Positions 1 through 8,278 of a stretch of DNA of 34,260 bases are shown here, in pieces. Both the position numbers and the translations under genes were made by a program. How positions within the stretch are numbered: the stretch's first letter is position 1; each line of letters opens with the position of its first letter. The notes below the pieces were generated by a model. The model was not told the origin of the DNA and made no database searches. It saw nothing but the letters and a program-made list of their open reading frames with translations. Origin of the DNA: an uncultured Clostridia bacterium (lineage in GTDB: Bacteria; Bacillota; Clostridia; Lachnospirales; Anaerotignaceae); assembly GCA_937901125.1 (NCBI GenBank), contig CALCGT010000065.1, positions 1 to 34,260 on the forward strand, in the 5' to 3' direction.

Positions 1-251
1 AATAGTTCATTTTCCATTTTCAATCGCTTGTTTTCATATTTGTACTCCTGAAGAGGTTTTGCCGGTTTTCTTCCGCTTTGTTTTGGAATTGATTTCTGTT
101 TTTTTCGTTTTGCTCAATATAGAATATTCCGAACAACTTTTTCATTTTGAAATCCGAGTTCTTCGGCAATCTGCTGGCGTATTTTTCCTTCATCTGCCAT
201 CGCAGTTACAAGTGGCAAAGATTCTTTAACTTTTTCGTATTTTCTTGGCAT
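1..251 (-). pseudogene. IS3-family transposase OrfA, interrupted by a stop and cut by the window edge
   Basis: A start codon at 251-249 follows an AGGAGG site and opens a frame beginning MPRKYEKVKESL, with a helix-turn-helix-like stretch. An in-frame TGA at 116-114 stops it after 45 codons. The same frame then continues without shift to the window edge and is rich in Lys and Arg (for example KQSGRKPAKPLQEYKYENK). This is the basic linker and coiled-coil start seen in OrfA proteins of clostridial IS3 elements. A CGA-to-TGA transition is the simplest cause. OrfA normally binds the terminal repeats and is fused to OrfB by frameshifting, so this copy is probably inactive. The family call rests on remembered similarity. 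Confidence 0.6.
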
Positions 252-331
252 AGAAAGACCTCCTATCATAGTTTTAATTCTACAACAAGAGGTCTTTTTT
301 TACTATTGTCCGATTTTACTGGTTCGGTTCA
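1..331 (-). mobile_element. 5' end of a degenerate IS3-family insertion sequence
   Basis: The minus strand from about 331 to the window edge has the layout of an IS3-family element: a short leader with a ribosome site, then an OrfA-like frame. The putative outer end starts TGAACCGAACC at 331-321, only 28 bp past the clpB stop. In the leader, AAAGACCTC (255-263) is complementary to GAGGTCTTT (289-297). The resulting hairpin would bury the AGGAGG ribosome site, a layout IS elements use to stop read-through expression. The exact terminus is inferred from the TG start and position. The rest of the element lies left of the window. Confidence 0.55.
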
Positions 332-359
332 ATTTTTCGTATGGCTATTTTTTATTTGA

Positions 360-2942
360 TCAAATCACAATATAATTTTCGTTTTCATCCACGTCTACTG
401 TCAGTGTTACACCGGGTTCTACCTGATCGGCAATGATCTTTCTTGCCAACAGCGTTTCCACGTTCCGCTGCACCAGACGTTTCAAAGGTCTTGCACCAAA
501 GGCAGGATCATAGCCTGTTTCAATGATATGGTTCTTTGCCCGTTCTGTCAGTTCACATTTCAGCTGTTTATCTGCCAGTCGGCCATTCAAATCTTTCATG
601 ATTAGGTCGATGATATGGGTGATGTTATCCTTCGTCAGGGGTTTGTAGAATACGATCTCATCCAATCTGTTCAGGAATTCGGGACGGAAAGACTGTTTCA
701 ACAGATCATCCACCGCCGCTCTTGCATCAGAAGTAATCTCGCCGTTTGCATCGATGCCATCCAACAAATAAGAAGAACCTAAGTTTGAAGTCAGGATGAT
801 AACGGTATTTTTGAAATCCACGGTTCTGCCCTGAGAATCAGTGATACGACCATCATCCAATACCTGCAGCAGGATATTAAATACATCGGGATGTGCCTTT
901 TCCACTTCATCGAACAAGATAACGGAATAAGGTTTGCGGCGTACCGCTTCCGTCAGCTGACCACCCTCTTCATAGCCTACATATCCAGGAGGCGCACCGA
1001 TCAGCCGGGATACGCTGAATTTTTCCATGTATTCGGTCATATCGATACGAACCATGTTCTTTTCATCATCAAACAGACATTCTGCCAAGGTTTTTGCCAG
1101 TTCTGTTTTCCCGACACCAGTAGGGCCTAGGAACAGGAAGGAGCCAATGGGTCTGTTAGGACTTTGGATACCTGCACGGCTTCTCAAAATGGCTTCGGAA
1201 ACCTTTGTAACAGCTTCCTCCTGCCCTACTACTCTCTCGTGGAGGATATCTTCCATATGGAGTAGTTTATTTCGTTCGCCTTCCATCAGTTTTGCTACAG
1301 GGATACCCGTCCAGCGCTCGATGATACGGGCGATCTCTTCTTCTGTGACCTTATCTCTCAGCAGCGTATTCCGTTCGCTGTTTTCTGCAATATTCTCTTT
1401 TTCTTCCAGTTCTTTCTGAAGCTGAGGCAGTTTGCCATATTTCAGTTCCGCCGCTTTGTTCAGATCATATTTGCGTTCTGCAGCTTCGATCTCTGCATTG
1501 ACATCTTCGATTTCTTCACGCAGTTTCTGTACAACGCCGATAGCATCCTTTTCGTTCTGCCATTTTGCCTGCAGTGCTGCGAAATTATCCCGCATTTCTG
1601 CCAGTTCCTTCTGGATCTCCTGCAGATGTTCCTGAGAAAGCTTGTCGTCCTCTTTTTTGAGAGCAGCTTCCTCAATCTCATGCTGAATGATCTTTCTCTG
1701 AATAATATCCAATTCGATGGGCATGGAATCCATTTCCGTCCGGATCATGGCACAAGCTTCATCTACCAGGTCAATAGCCTTATCAGGCAGGAATCTGTCA
1801 GAAATATAGCGGTTGGACAGAGTCGCCGCCGCAATAATAGCCTGATCCTGAATTTTTACACCATGGTATACTTCGTAGCGTTCCTTCAGACCACGGAGGA
1901 TAGCAATCGTATCTTCCACAGTAGGTTCGTTGATCATGACAGGCTGGAAACGACGTTCCAGAGCGGGGTCTTTTTCAATATACTGCTTGTATTCATTCAG
2001 GGTCGTTGCACCGATACAGTGCAGTTCGCCCCTTGCCAGCATGGGCTTCAGCAGGTTGCCTGCATCCATGGCACCGTCGCTTTTGCCTGCGCCAACGATC
2101 GTATGCAGTTCATCAATAAACAGGATGATCTTGCCTTCACTCTTTTTGACTTCATTCAAGACTGCTTTCAGTCGTTCTTCAAATTCCCCACGGAATTTTG
2201 CACCGGCGATTAGGGCACCCATATCCAAGGAGAAGATGGTCTTATCCTTCAGGCTATTGGGTACGTCCTCTTTCACGATACGCTGTGCCAAACCTTCGGC
2301 GATAGCTGTTTTGCCGACACCGGGTTCGCCGATCAGCACAGGGTTATTCTTCGTTTTTCTGGACAGGATACGAATGACGTTACGAATTTCATCATCACGA
2401 CCGATGACGGGGTCCAGCTTTTTACTTCTTGCCTTTTCCACCAAATCTGTGCCGTATTTTTTCAGGGCATCATAGGTCGCTTCGGGAAAATCACTGGTGA
2501 CACGGGTATTGCCCCGAACGGTCGCCAGCATCTTCATAAATTCTTCCTTTGTTACATTATACTGACGGAAGATTTCCTTCAAAACGGCATTAGGCGCATT
2601 CACCATCGCCATGAAGATATGTTCCACAGAAACATATTCATCCGTCATATTTTCTGCCAGTTTTTCCGCTGCGGTCAAGGTCTTTTCCAGATCCACCGCC
2701 ACACGGGTCTGCCCACCGCTGACTCTTGGCAGGCGTTTCACTTCATTTTCTACTGCCTGGGTGAGACCGTTCACATTCACTTCCATTTTCTGCAGCAGCT
2801 GAGGAATCAGTCCATCCTCCTGCATCAGCAGAGCCTGCAGCAGATGCTGCTGGTCCAGCTGGGGATTGCCATATTCAATGGCACTGGACTGGGCGTTTTG
2901 AATGGCCTCCAAAGATTTTTGGGTAAATTTCTGTAAGTTCAT
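360..2942 (-). CDS. clpB: ATP-dependent disaggregase ClpB (Hsp100)
   Basis: ClpB is a hexameric cytosolic AAA+ unfoldase that, with DnaK, pulls polypeptides out of heat-induced aggregates. The 860-aa product has the usual length. It shows the N-terminal Clp_N repeats (about 1-145), a first AAA+ domain with Walker A GEPGVGKT (near 200) and Walker B FIDELH, a long charged middle-domain coiled coil (about 400-525), and a second AAA+ domain with GPTGVGKT (near 600). ARPLKRLVQR lies near the C-terminus. The start at 2942 (MNLQKFTQKS) is chosen because GGTGG sits 7 bp upstream; a longer frame to 3029 overlaps the promoter and CIRCE site. It is monocistronic and HrcA-controlled. No hairpin terminator is visible between its stop and the IS remnant. 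Confidence 0.97.
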   Translation of the reverse strand: MNLQKFTQKSLEAIQNAQSSAIEYGNPQLDQQHLLQALLMQEDGLIPQLLQKMEVNVNGLTQAVENEVKRLPRVSGGQTRVAVDLEKTLTAAEKLAENMTDEYVSVEHIFMAMVNAPNAVLKEIFRQYNVTKEEFMKMLATVRGNTRVTSDFPEATYDALKKYGTDLVEKARSKKLDPVIGRDDEIRNVIRILSRKTKNNPVLIGEPGVGKTAIAEGLAQRIVKEDVPNSLKDKTIFSLDMGALIAGAKFRGEFEERLKAVLNEVKKSEGKIILFIDELHTIVGAGKSDGAMDAGNLLKPMLARGELHCIGATTLNEYKQYIEKDPALERRFQPVMINEPTVEDTIAILRGLKERYEVYHGVKIQDQAIIAAATLSNRYISDRFLPDKAIDLVDEACAMIRTEMDSMPIELDIIQRKIIQHEIEEAALKKEDDKLSQEHLQEIQKELAEMRDNFAALQAKWQNEKDAIGVVQKLREEIEDVNAEIEAAERKYDLNKAAELKYGKLPQLQKELEEKENIAENSERNTLLRDKVTEEEIARIIERWTGIPVAKLMEGERNKLLHMEDILHERVVGQEEAVTKVSEAILRSRAGIQSPNRPIGSFLFLGPTGVGKTELAKTLAECLFDDEKNMVRIDMTEYMEKFSVSRLIGAPPGYVGYEEGGQLTEAVRRKPYSVILFDEVEKAHPDVFNILLQVLDDGRITDSQGRTVDFKNTVIILTSNLGSSYLLDGIDANGEITSDARAAVDDLLKQSFRPEFLNRLDEIVFYKPLTKDNITHIIDLIMKDLNGRLADKQLKCELTERAKNHIIETGYDPAFGARPLKRLVQRNVETLLARKIIADQVEPGVTLTVDVDENENYIVI

Positions 2943-3011
2943 AACCATTCCACCTTTCAAACTTTTCAAATCTATGATAACCATTAGGTCCTTCTCATAA
3001 CCACAGGACTT

Positions 3012-3040
3012 ATTATACATTGTTAGCACTCATTTGTAAA
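3012..3040 (-). promoter_or_regulatory. clpB housekeeping promoter
   Basis: On the minus strand, TTTACA (3040-3035) and TATAAT (3017-3012) are separated by exactly 17 bp. This is a near-consensus SigA promoter giving a leader of roughly 60 nt. The -35 box and spacer lie inside the CIRCE operator, so HrcA binding would block RNA polymerase. Confidence 0.85.
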
Positions 3041-3049
3041 GAGTGCTAA
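3023..3049. promoter_or_regulatory. CIRCE operator (HrcA binding site)
   Basis: This is a perfect match to the heat-shock consensus TTAGCACTC-N9-GAGTGCTAA: left arm 3023-3031, right arm 3041-3049. HrcA, with GroEL as co-factor, represses class I heat-shock operons through this site. Here it covers the -35 region of clpB. Confidence 0.97.
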
Positions 3050-3077
3050 CAAAACTTTTTGTAAATATTTTGTGAAT

Positions 3078-3118
3078 AAAAAATCCCCCTCTTATTCCGT
3101 AAACAAATAAGATGGGGG
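3078..3118 (-). terminator. Rho-independent terminator of the GHL10/small-protein unit
   Basis: In the minus direction a GC-rich stem (CCCCCATCTTATT paired with AATAAGAGGGGG, loop of about 9 nt) is followed by ATTTTTTATT. It lies just after the stop of the 78-aa gene and insulates clpB from upstream transcription. Confidence 0.85.
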
Positions 3119-3143
3119 TTTTAATGTATAGTTTTCTCCGTTA

Positions 3144-3380
3144 TCATAAGTACTGCGCCAGCTCCGCAAAACGGGCACTGTTGTTTTCCGCTTCTTCCTC
3201 TTTCTTGCTGCCGTCAGCATATTCCACAAGAAATTTCGTTTTTTCCAGGCCGCCTTCCAGCAGCTTCACGTTGACGATGGTGACACTCAGCTCCGCCTGC
3301 ATGGTGAAGCTCTGCATTCGTTCAGATTTTCGGATGCGTTCCGCATTGCGTTTTTCCTGTAGTTTTTTGAAAAAAGACAT
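3144..3380 (-). CDS. Small hypothetical protein (78 aa)
   Basis: I do not recognise a family. The product begins MSFFKKLQEKRNAERIRKSE, a basic amphipathic start. A predicted beta-rich middle (LSVTIVNVKLLEGGLEKTKF) and an acidic helix (KKEEEAENNSARFAELAQYL) follow. It has no signal peptide, membrane segment or cysteines. It is probably real: AGGAGG overlaps the stop of the upstream hydrolase gene at good distance from its ATG, the gap to that gene is only 15 bp, and a strong terminator follows. That makes it the distal gene of a two-gene unit. The function is unknown and probably cytosolic. Confidence 0.7.
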   Translation of the reverse strand: MSFFKKLQEKRNAERIRKSERMQSFTMQAELSVTIVNVKLLEGGLEKTKFLVEYADGSKKEEEAENNSARFAELAQYL

Positions 3381-3395
3381 GGCAACACTTCCTCC

Positions 3396-5009
3396 TTATT
3401 GATAAGATTTCCCTGTTTCAATGCCGATGGTAAAGGTACTTTCGTTCCATGTCACACCCATATCCAACAGCTTCGCCAGATCCCGCAGCTTATAATAGGT
3501 GTAATCGTTGATGGTATAGGCACTGACATTTTTTCTAGCACCATCGCAGTACAATTTTGCTGTAGATGTAGTCGCATAGGTATCGCCATATCTGCCTGCA
3601 GAAAAGCTGCCTACGGAAGTATAGGGTGTATGGCGGATCAACTGGATCGCCAGATTTTCCTCATCCCAGAAGGTCTGGAACTGTTTTGATGTGCCATTGA
3701 CTGCACCGGCGATATCTCTCAGCTTGAAATAGGTATAATCATCAATAGTATAGACCTGAAAATCCATAGCCTTACCATCTACCGTTACCTTTGCACGGCC
3801 TGCGTAGGCCCATTTTTTCTGAACGGTCACAGGTTTTTCCGGTTCAGGGTCAGGAATCACAACTTCCGGCTCCTCTTTATAGTATTCTTTCAGGGCATCA
3901 TAGCAGCCCTGTCTATTATTCAGCAGATCCCGCAGGCTGAAGAAGATGCTGCCGTCTACATTATATTTTTCATTGACCTGCAATTCCGCAGTGATTTCCT
4001 TTGCTACGGTATCCTTATAGACCCCCTGACCGATATAGAGCTTCACCCCTGTGCCTTTTACCACATCACTCCACCAGTTTACCAGAGTTTCGTAATCGGC
4101 ATAGGCATTACCCTGCTCCCAATAAATCTGAGGCACGATATAATCCACCCAGCCTTTTTCTACCCATTTTTTCGCATCGCCATAAACGGTGTAGTAGCCT
4201 TCAGAGCCTCTTGTGGCAGAGCCTTCTGCATCAGATGTGCTGTTTTTCCAAATACCCATGGGGCTGATGCCAAATTCTACTGAAGCATCGATATTTTTGA
4301 TGGTCTTGTAAACCTTTTTTATCAAATCATCTACATTTTCACGGCGTTCATCAGCTACTTCGCCGTCCCTATCCTCCCCTTCGGGCAGAGGATAATTGGA
4401 AGGATAGAAATAATCATCAAAATGGATGGCATCCACATCATAGTTTTCCACGATCTCCGCCACGGTATCGCAGATATATTCCTTCACTTCCGCCTTTTCG
4501 GGGTTATAATACATGGCACCATTATAGGTCAGAATCCAATCGGGATGTTTTCTTGCCATATTATCGGGAGAAAGGGCAGAAACATCCGTACCGGAAGTGG
4601 TGATGCGGTAAGGGTTCATCCATGCATGAAACTCCATGCCCCTTTTATGGGTCTCCTGAATCATAAATGCCATGGGGTCATAGCCGGGGTCCATGCCCTG
4701 CACCCCTGTCAAACTTTCACTCCAAGGGTTCAAGTTGGATTCATAAAAGGCATCCCCTTTGGGGCGCACCTGCACAACCACTGTATTCAAGCCCATTTTC
4801 TGGACTTTCTCCAGTTTCTGGATAAATTCGTTTTTCTGTGCATCTTCGTTATTCAAGGCTGTAGGATAATCAGCACGATAGACCGTGGAGATCCAAACTG
4901 CCCGCATATCCTTTGCATCGGCGGCATAGACCTCCTGGGCGCCAATCCCCACCATCCCTAAAACACCGCAAAGAATACCTGTACAGATTTTTTTCAAATA
5001 TCTATTCAT
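3396..5009 (-). CDS. Secreted GHL10-family glycoside hydrolase with C-terminal stalk domains
   Basis: The 537-aa product has a signal peptide (hydrophobic 8-23, likely cut after VYA at 29). A glycosyl-hydrolase-like 10 TIM barrel (PF02638, formerly DUF187; about 33-350) follows, recognisable from RAVWIST, VVVQVRPKGDAFYES, FHAWMNPYR and IHFDDYFYP (195-203). After a Pro/Glu linker come two copies of a stalk-like module resembling the copper-amine-oxidase N-terminal fold (about 400-535), each with a DYTYFKLRD or DYTYYKLRD motif. Relatives such as YngK are thought to act on cell-surface polysaccharide or peptidoglycan; the substrate is unproven. The start has AGGTGA 6 bp upstream. It likely acts in the wall or outside the cell. 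Confidence 0.85.
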   Translation of the reverse strand: MNRYLKKICTGILCGVLGMVGIGAQEVYAADAKDMRAVWISTVYRADYPTALNNEDAQKNEFIQKLEKVQKMGLNTVVVQVRPKGDAFYESNLNPWSESLTGVQGMDPGYDPMAFMIQETHKRGMEFHAWMNPYRITTSGTDVSALSPDNMARKHPDWILTYNGAMYYNPEKAEVKEYICDTVAEIVENYDVDAIHFDDYFYPSNYPLPEGEDRDGEVADERRENVDDLIKKVYKTIKNIDASVEFGISPMGIWKNSTSDAEGSATRGSEGYYTVYGDAKKWVEKGWVDYIVPQIYWEQGNAYADYETLVNWWSDVVKGTGVKLYIGQGVYKDTVAKEITAELQVNEKYNVDGSIFFSLRDLLNNRQGCYDALKEYYKEEPEVVIPDPEPEKPVTVQKKWAYAGRAKVTVDGKAMDFQVYTIDDYTYFKLRDIAGAVNGTSKQFQTFWDEENLAIQLIRHTPYTSVGSFSAGRYGDTYATTSTAKLYCDGARKNVSAYTINDYTYYKLRDLAKLLDMGVTWNESTFTIGIETGKSYQ

Positions 5010-5202
5010 ATCATTTCACCTGATTTCCTTCATTTTCAAAATAATCACATTACCATCAGTGTACCATAAAATAAATCAGAAAAATATTACAAAAACCTTA
5101 AACTTCTTCCTGAAAAAGAGATTGCATAAATTTTCTATTTGCATTAAGATAGATACAAATTATCCTTTGATACAAAATACGAAAGATACGAGGTGGTTTT
5201 CC

Positions 5203-6450
5203 ATGAAATACGGACTGATCGGCGAAAAATTAGGACACAGCTTTTCTAAAATCATCCATGAACAGCTGGCAGACTATACATACGATTTGATTCCTTTGAC
5301 AAGAAAAGAACTGGACACATTTCTGACAGAAAAACATTTCTCCGCCTTGAATGTGACCATTCCCTATAAAGAAACTGTCATTCCCTATTTAGATGAAGTT
5401 GACACCCACGCACGGAAAATCGGTGCAGTGAATACGGTCGTAAATCGGAACGGCAAGCTTTGCGGTTACAATACAGATTTCTATGGATTCCGTTATATGC
5501 TGCAGAATAATGGCATAGATGTAGCCGGCAAAAAAGCTCTGGTACTGGGCAAAGGGGGCGCATCCAAAGCTATCATCGCCGTTTTGGAAGAATTGGGAGC
5601 ATCGGAGATCCTAACAGTATATTACAAAGAAAACCCCGGAACCATCACCTATCAAACCTGCTATACGGAACACACCGATGCAGAGATCATCGTAAATACG
5701 ACTCCCGTTGGCATGTATCCCAAGGGGGATGACTGTCCCATCGACTTGAGCAGATTTTCCAATCTGAAGGGCGTTGCGGACGTGGTTTATAATCCCCTGC
5801 GAACACAGCTGGTGCTGGAAGCACAGAAACGAGGCATCAATGCGGCAGGCGGCTTGGAAATGCTGGTGGCACAGGCAAAATATGCCGTGGAAATTTTTCT
5901 GGATACGACCATTGACGATGCCCGCATTGCGGAGATCAATGTAGGTCTGAGCAAGGAACGTTCCAATCTTGTTCTCATCGGCATGAGCGGCGGCGGCAAA
6001 TCTGTCCTAGGTAAACTGGCAGCAGAAAAACTGGGCAAGACCTTTGTAGATACCGATGAACTCATTGTGGAACGCATCGGTATGGCTATTTCTGATTTCT
6101 TTGCAAAAGAAGGCGAGGAGGCTTTCCGGGAAATCGAAACAAACGTCATCCATGAAGTTTCCGCACAAAATAATCTGGTCATCTCCACCGGCGGCGGCAT
6201 TATAAAGGATTCCCTAAATATAGACTATCTGAAACGCAACGGCAAACTGATCTGGCTAAAACGGGATGCAGAGCTACTCCAGAGCGGTCACGGCAGACCC
6301 CTTGCCCCCGATCAGGCGGCAACCTTGAAGCTGTATCAGGAACGCTTTCCTCTTTACACAGCAGCGGCAGAAGCCATTGCAGAAAACAACGGCACACCGG
6401 AAGAAGGCTTGACAGCCATCCTTTCTGCCTACGAAGAAACATTGAAATGA
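5203..6450 (+). CDS. aroE-aroK: Bifunctional shikimate dehydrogenase / shikimate kinase fusion
   Basis: One 415-aa protein carries two consecutive steps of the chorismate pathway. Residues 1-245 are AroE (3-dehydroshikimate plus NADPH to shikimate): LGHSFSK for substrate binding, NVTIPYK with catalytic Lys56, NTD with catalytic Asp92, and a nucleotide loop GKGGAS (116-121). Residues 255-415 are AroK (shikimate to shikimate-3-phosphate): Walker A GMSGGGKS (260-267), DTDELI, STGGGII and a lid Arg in HGRPLAP. The two frames are joined by a short linker with no stop. The start at 5203 has AGGTGG 6 bp upstream; a longer frame from 5059 lacks a ribosome site and is low-complexity. It stands alone between divergent and convergent neighbours. 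Confidence 0.95.
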   Translation: MKYGLIGEKLGHSFSKIIHEQLADYTYDLIPLTRKELDTFLTEKHFSALNVTIPYKETVIPYLDEVDTHARKIGAVNTVVNRNGKLCGYNTDFYGFRYMLQNNGIDVAGKKALVLGKGGASKAIIAVLEELGASEILTVYYKENPGTITYQTCYTEHTDAEIIVNTTPVGMYPKGDDCPIDLSRFSNLKGVADVVYNPLRTQLVLEAQKRGINAAGGLEMLVAQAKYAVEIFLDTTIDDARIAEINVGLSKERSNLVLIGMSGGGKSVLGKLAAEKLGKTFVDTDELIVERIGMAISDFFAKEGEEAFREIETNVIHEVSAQNNLVISTGGGIIKDSLNIDYLKRNGKLIWLKRDAELLQSGHGRPLAPDQAATLKLYQERFPLYTAAAEAIAENNGTPEEGLTAILSAYEETLK

Positions 6451-6461
6451 TAACAAATTAT

Positions 6462-6498
6462 AAAGACCCCTTCTCTATCAGAGAAAGGGTCTTTTTTT
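6462..6498. terminator. Bidirectional terminator between aroE-aroK and nifU
   Basis: AAAGACCCCTTCTC and GAGAAAGGGTCTTT form a stem with a 5-nt loop. T7 follows on the plus strand and a weaker T-rich tract on the minus strand. It lies between two convergent genes and serves aroE-aroK best. Confidence 0.85.
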
Positions 6499-6526
6499 GA
6501 GGGAGTAGTTAATAATCTATTTTCAT

Positions 6527-6958
6527 TTATTCGTGGTGATGCAGTTCATCCACATCATTCACAGGGGGCTTCAAGCCATCGATGGTGATATTGTTTTTCT
6601 GGGCATAATCCCACAGGGCGGCGTGAAGTGCTTCCTCCGCCAGACAGGAACAGTGTACTTTTACGGGGGGCAGACCGTCCAAGGCTTCCATAACCGCTTT
6701 ATTGGTCACTTCCAATGCTTCCTGAATGGTCTTGCCTTTTACCAATTCCGTTGCCATAGAGCTGGTGGCTACTGCCGCACCACAGCCAAAGGTTTTGAAT
6801 TTTGCATCAATGATCTTTCCATCTTCAATCTGCAGATATACCTTCATGATATCACCGCATTTCATGTTGCCCACCTGGCCAACACCGCTGGCGTTTTCGA
6901 TCTCACCTACATTTCTGGGATTCATAAAATGATCCATTACTTTCTGACTATATTCCAT
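6527..6958 (-). CDS. nifU: Fe-S cluster assembly scaffold NifU/IscU
   Basis: This 143-aa U-type scaffold builds [2Fe-2S] and [4Fe-4S] clusters from sulfur delivered by the cysteine desulfurase encoded just upstream. The three cluster cysteines are visible: C34 in MKCGD (with D36), C59 in FGCGAA and C103 in VHCSC, with an additional C105. It has the IscU-type single domain and lacks the ferredoxin and C-terminal Nfu domains of full NifU. The tail DELHHHE is histidine-rich and might bind metal weakly. AAGGAGG lies 8 bp before the ATG. It probably shares the nifS transcript despite a 138-bp gap. Confidence 0.93.
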   Translation of the reverse strand: MEYSQKVMDHFMNPRNVGEIENASGVGQVGNMKCGDIMKVYLQIEDGKIIDAKFKTFGCGAAVATSSMATELVKGKTIQEALEVTNKAVMEALDGLPPVKVHCSCLAEEALHAALWDYAQKNNITIDGLKPPVNDVDELHHHE

Positions 6959-7096
6959 ACCATTTTCCTCCTTGGTAATTCAAATGATTCTCTCTATAAG
7001 ATACTGCTTCGATACCTTTGATCTTTCAGCGGCTTTTCTTCGCAAAGCATCTTTAGAGAATTTCTCCGCTTTACACGAATAGTTCAGTTCAAAAAT

Positions 7097-8278
7097 TTAC
7101 TTCATAGCCTTCATAGCATCTTCGTAAACAGGAGACATATCTCTCAGTCTCTGTACGATACCGGGCAGTTTTTCCAGAATGAAATCTACCTCATCTTCTG
7201 TGTTATCTCTATCCATAGTCAGTCTCAGGGAACCATGAGCGGTTTCATGGGGCAGACCAATGGCCATCAGCACATGGGAAGGATCCAGAGAACCGGAGGT
7301 GCAGGCAGAACCACTGGAAGCTGCGATACCCAGTGCATCCAACAGGAGCAGCAGGGATTCCCCTTCGATATAAGAGAAGGAGATGTTGCAGTTGCCGGGC
7401 AGGCGGTCTGTAGGATGACCATTCAGACGGCTGTAAGGGATATTTTCCAGAATGCCCTTGATGAGTTTATCTCTCAGAGCGACCAGCTTTGCTGTGATTG
7501 CTTCCATTTCTTCCACTGCCAGCTCCGCAGCTTTACCAATGCCCACGATGCCGGGAATATTTTCTGTACCGGCACGCTGTTTCTTTTCCTGAGCACCACC
7601 GAAAATCAGAGGTGTTACCTTTGTGCCTTTTCTGATATAAAGAGCACCGATGCCTTTGGGCGCACCCAACTTGTGACCGCTCATAGAAAGCAGATCGATA
7701 TGCATTTTTTCCACATCAATGGGAACATGACCTACCGCCTGTACGGCATCTGTGTGGAACAACACGCCATGCTTTCTGGCAATTTCACCGATCTCTTTGA
7801 TAGGCTGTATCGTACCGATCTCATTATTTGCAAACATCACGGAGATCAGAACTGTTTCGGGACGAATGGCCTTTTCCAACTCTTCCAGAGAGATTTTGCC
7901 ATATTCATCTACATTCAGATATGTCACTTCCACACCATGTTTTTCCAGATATTCTGCTGTGTGCAGGATGGCATGATGCTCGATCTTTGTTGTGATGATA
8001 TGGTTTCCTTTGGAGGCATAGGCTTCTGCAACCCCTCTCAGGGCTGTGTTATCGCTTTCAGAGCCGCCAGCTGTGAAATAGATTTCCTCTGGCCGGGCAT
8101 TGATGGCTGCTGCCACCTGGGCTCTTGCTTTTTCCAAAGCTTTTTTACTTTCTTTCGCAATGGCGTATACACTGGATGCGTTGCCGTAATGTTCTCTAAA
8201 ATAAGGCAGGATCTCCTGCAGAACTTCTTCTCTAACAGGTGTTGTTGCCGCATTATCAAAATACATTTTTGTCTTCAT
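7097..8278 (-). CDS. nifS: Cysteine desulfurase NifS/IscS
   Basis: This 393-aa pyridoxal-phosphate enzyme converts L-cysteine to L-alanine and passes the persulfide to NifU. It has the class V aminotransferase fold with FDNAATTP, HH at 101-102, HTDAVQ, the PLP lysine K203 in SGHKLGAPKG, and the mobile catalytic cysteine C326 in SSGSACTSGSLDPS. That loop is the long group I (IscS/NifS) type rather than the SufS type. GGAG lies upstream of the ATG at 8278. The pair sits without iscR, hscAB or fdx, as is common for clostridial housekeeping ISC-like pairs. Confidence 0.95.
   Translation of the reverse strand: MKTKMYFDNAATTPVREEVLQEILPYFREHYGNASSVYAIAKESKKALEKARAQVAAAINARPEEIYFTAGGSESDNTALRGVAEAYASKGNHIITTKIEHHAILHTAEYLEKHGVEVTYLNVDEYGKISLEELEKAIRPETVLISVMFANNEIGTIQPIKEIGEIARKHGVLFHTDAVQAVGHVPIDVEKMHIDLLSMSGHKLGAPKGIGALYIRKGTKVTPLIFGGAQEKKQRAGTENIPGIVGIGKAAELAVEEMEAITAKLVALRDKLIKGILENIPYSRLNGHPTDRLPGNCNISFSYIEGESLLLLLDALGIAASSGSACTSGSLDPSHVLMAIGLPHETAHGSLRLTMDRDNTEDEVDFILEKLPGIVQRLRDMSPVYEDAMKAMK

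Noticed and set aside
114..116. Recoding of the in-frame TGA in the IS OrfA frame
   Set aside because: IS3 elements use frameshifting between OrfA and OrfB, not TGA read-through; a C-to-T mutation in a decaying copy is simpler.
147..359. A 70-codon plus-strand frame near the left edge
   Set aside because: It overlaps the IS3 OrfA frame on the opposite strand, is Phe-rich and lacks a ribosome site.
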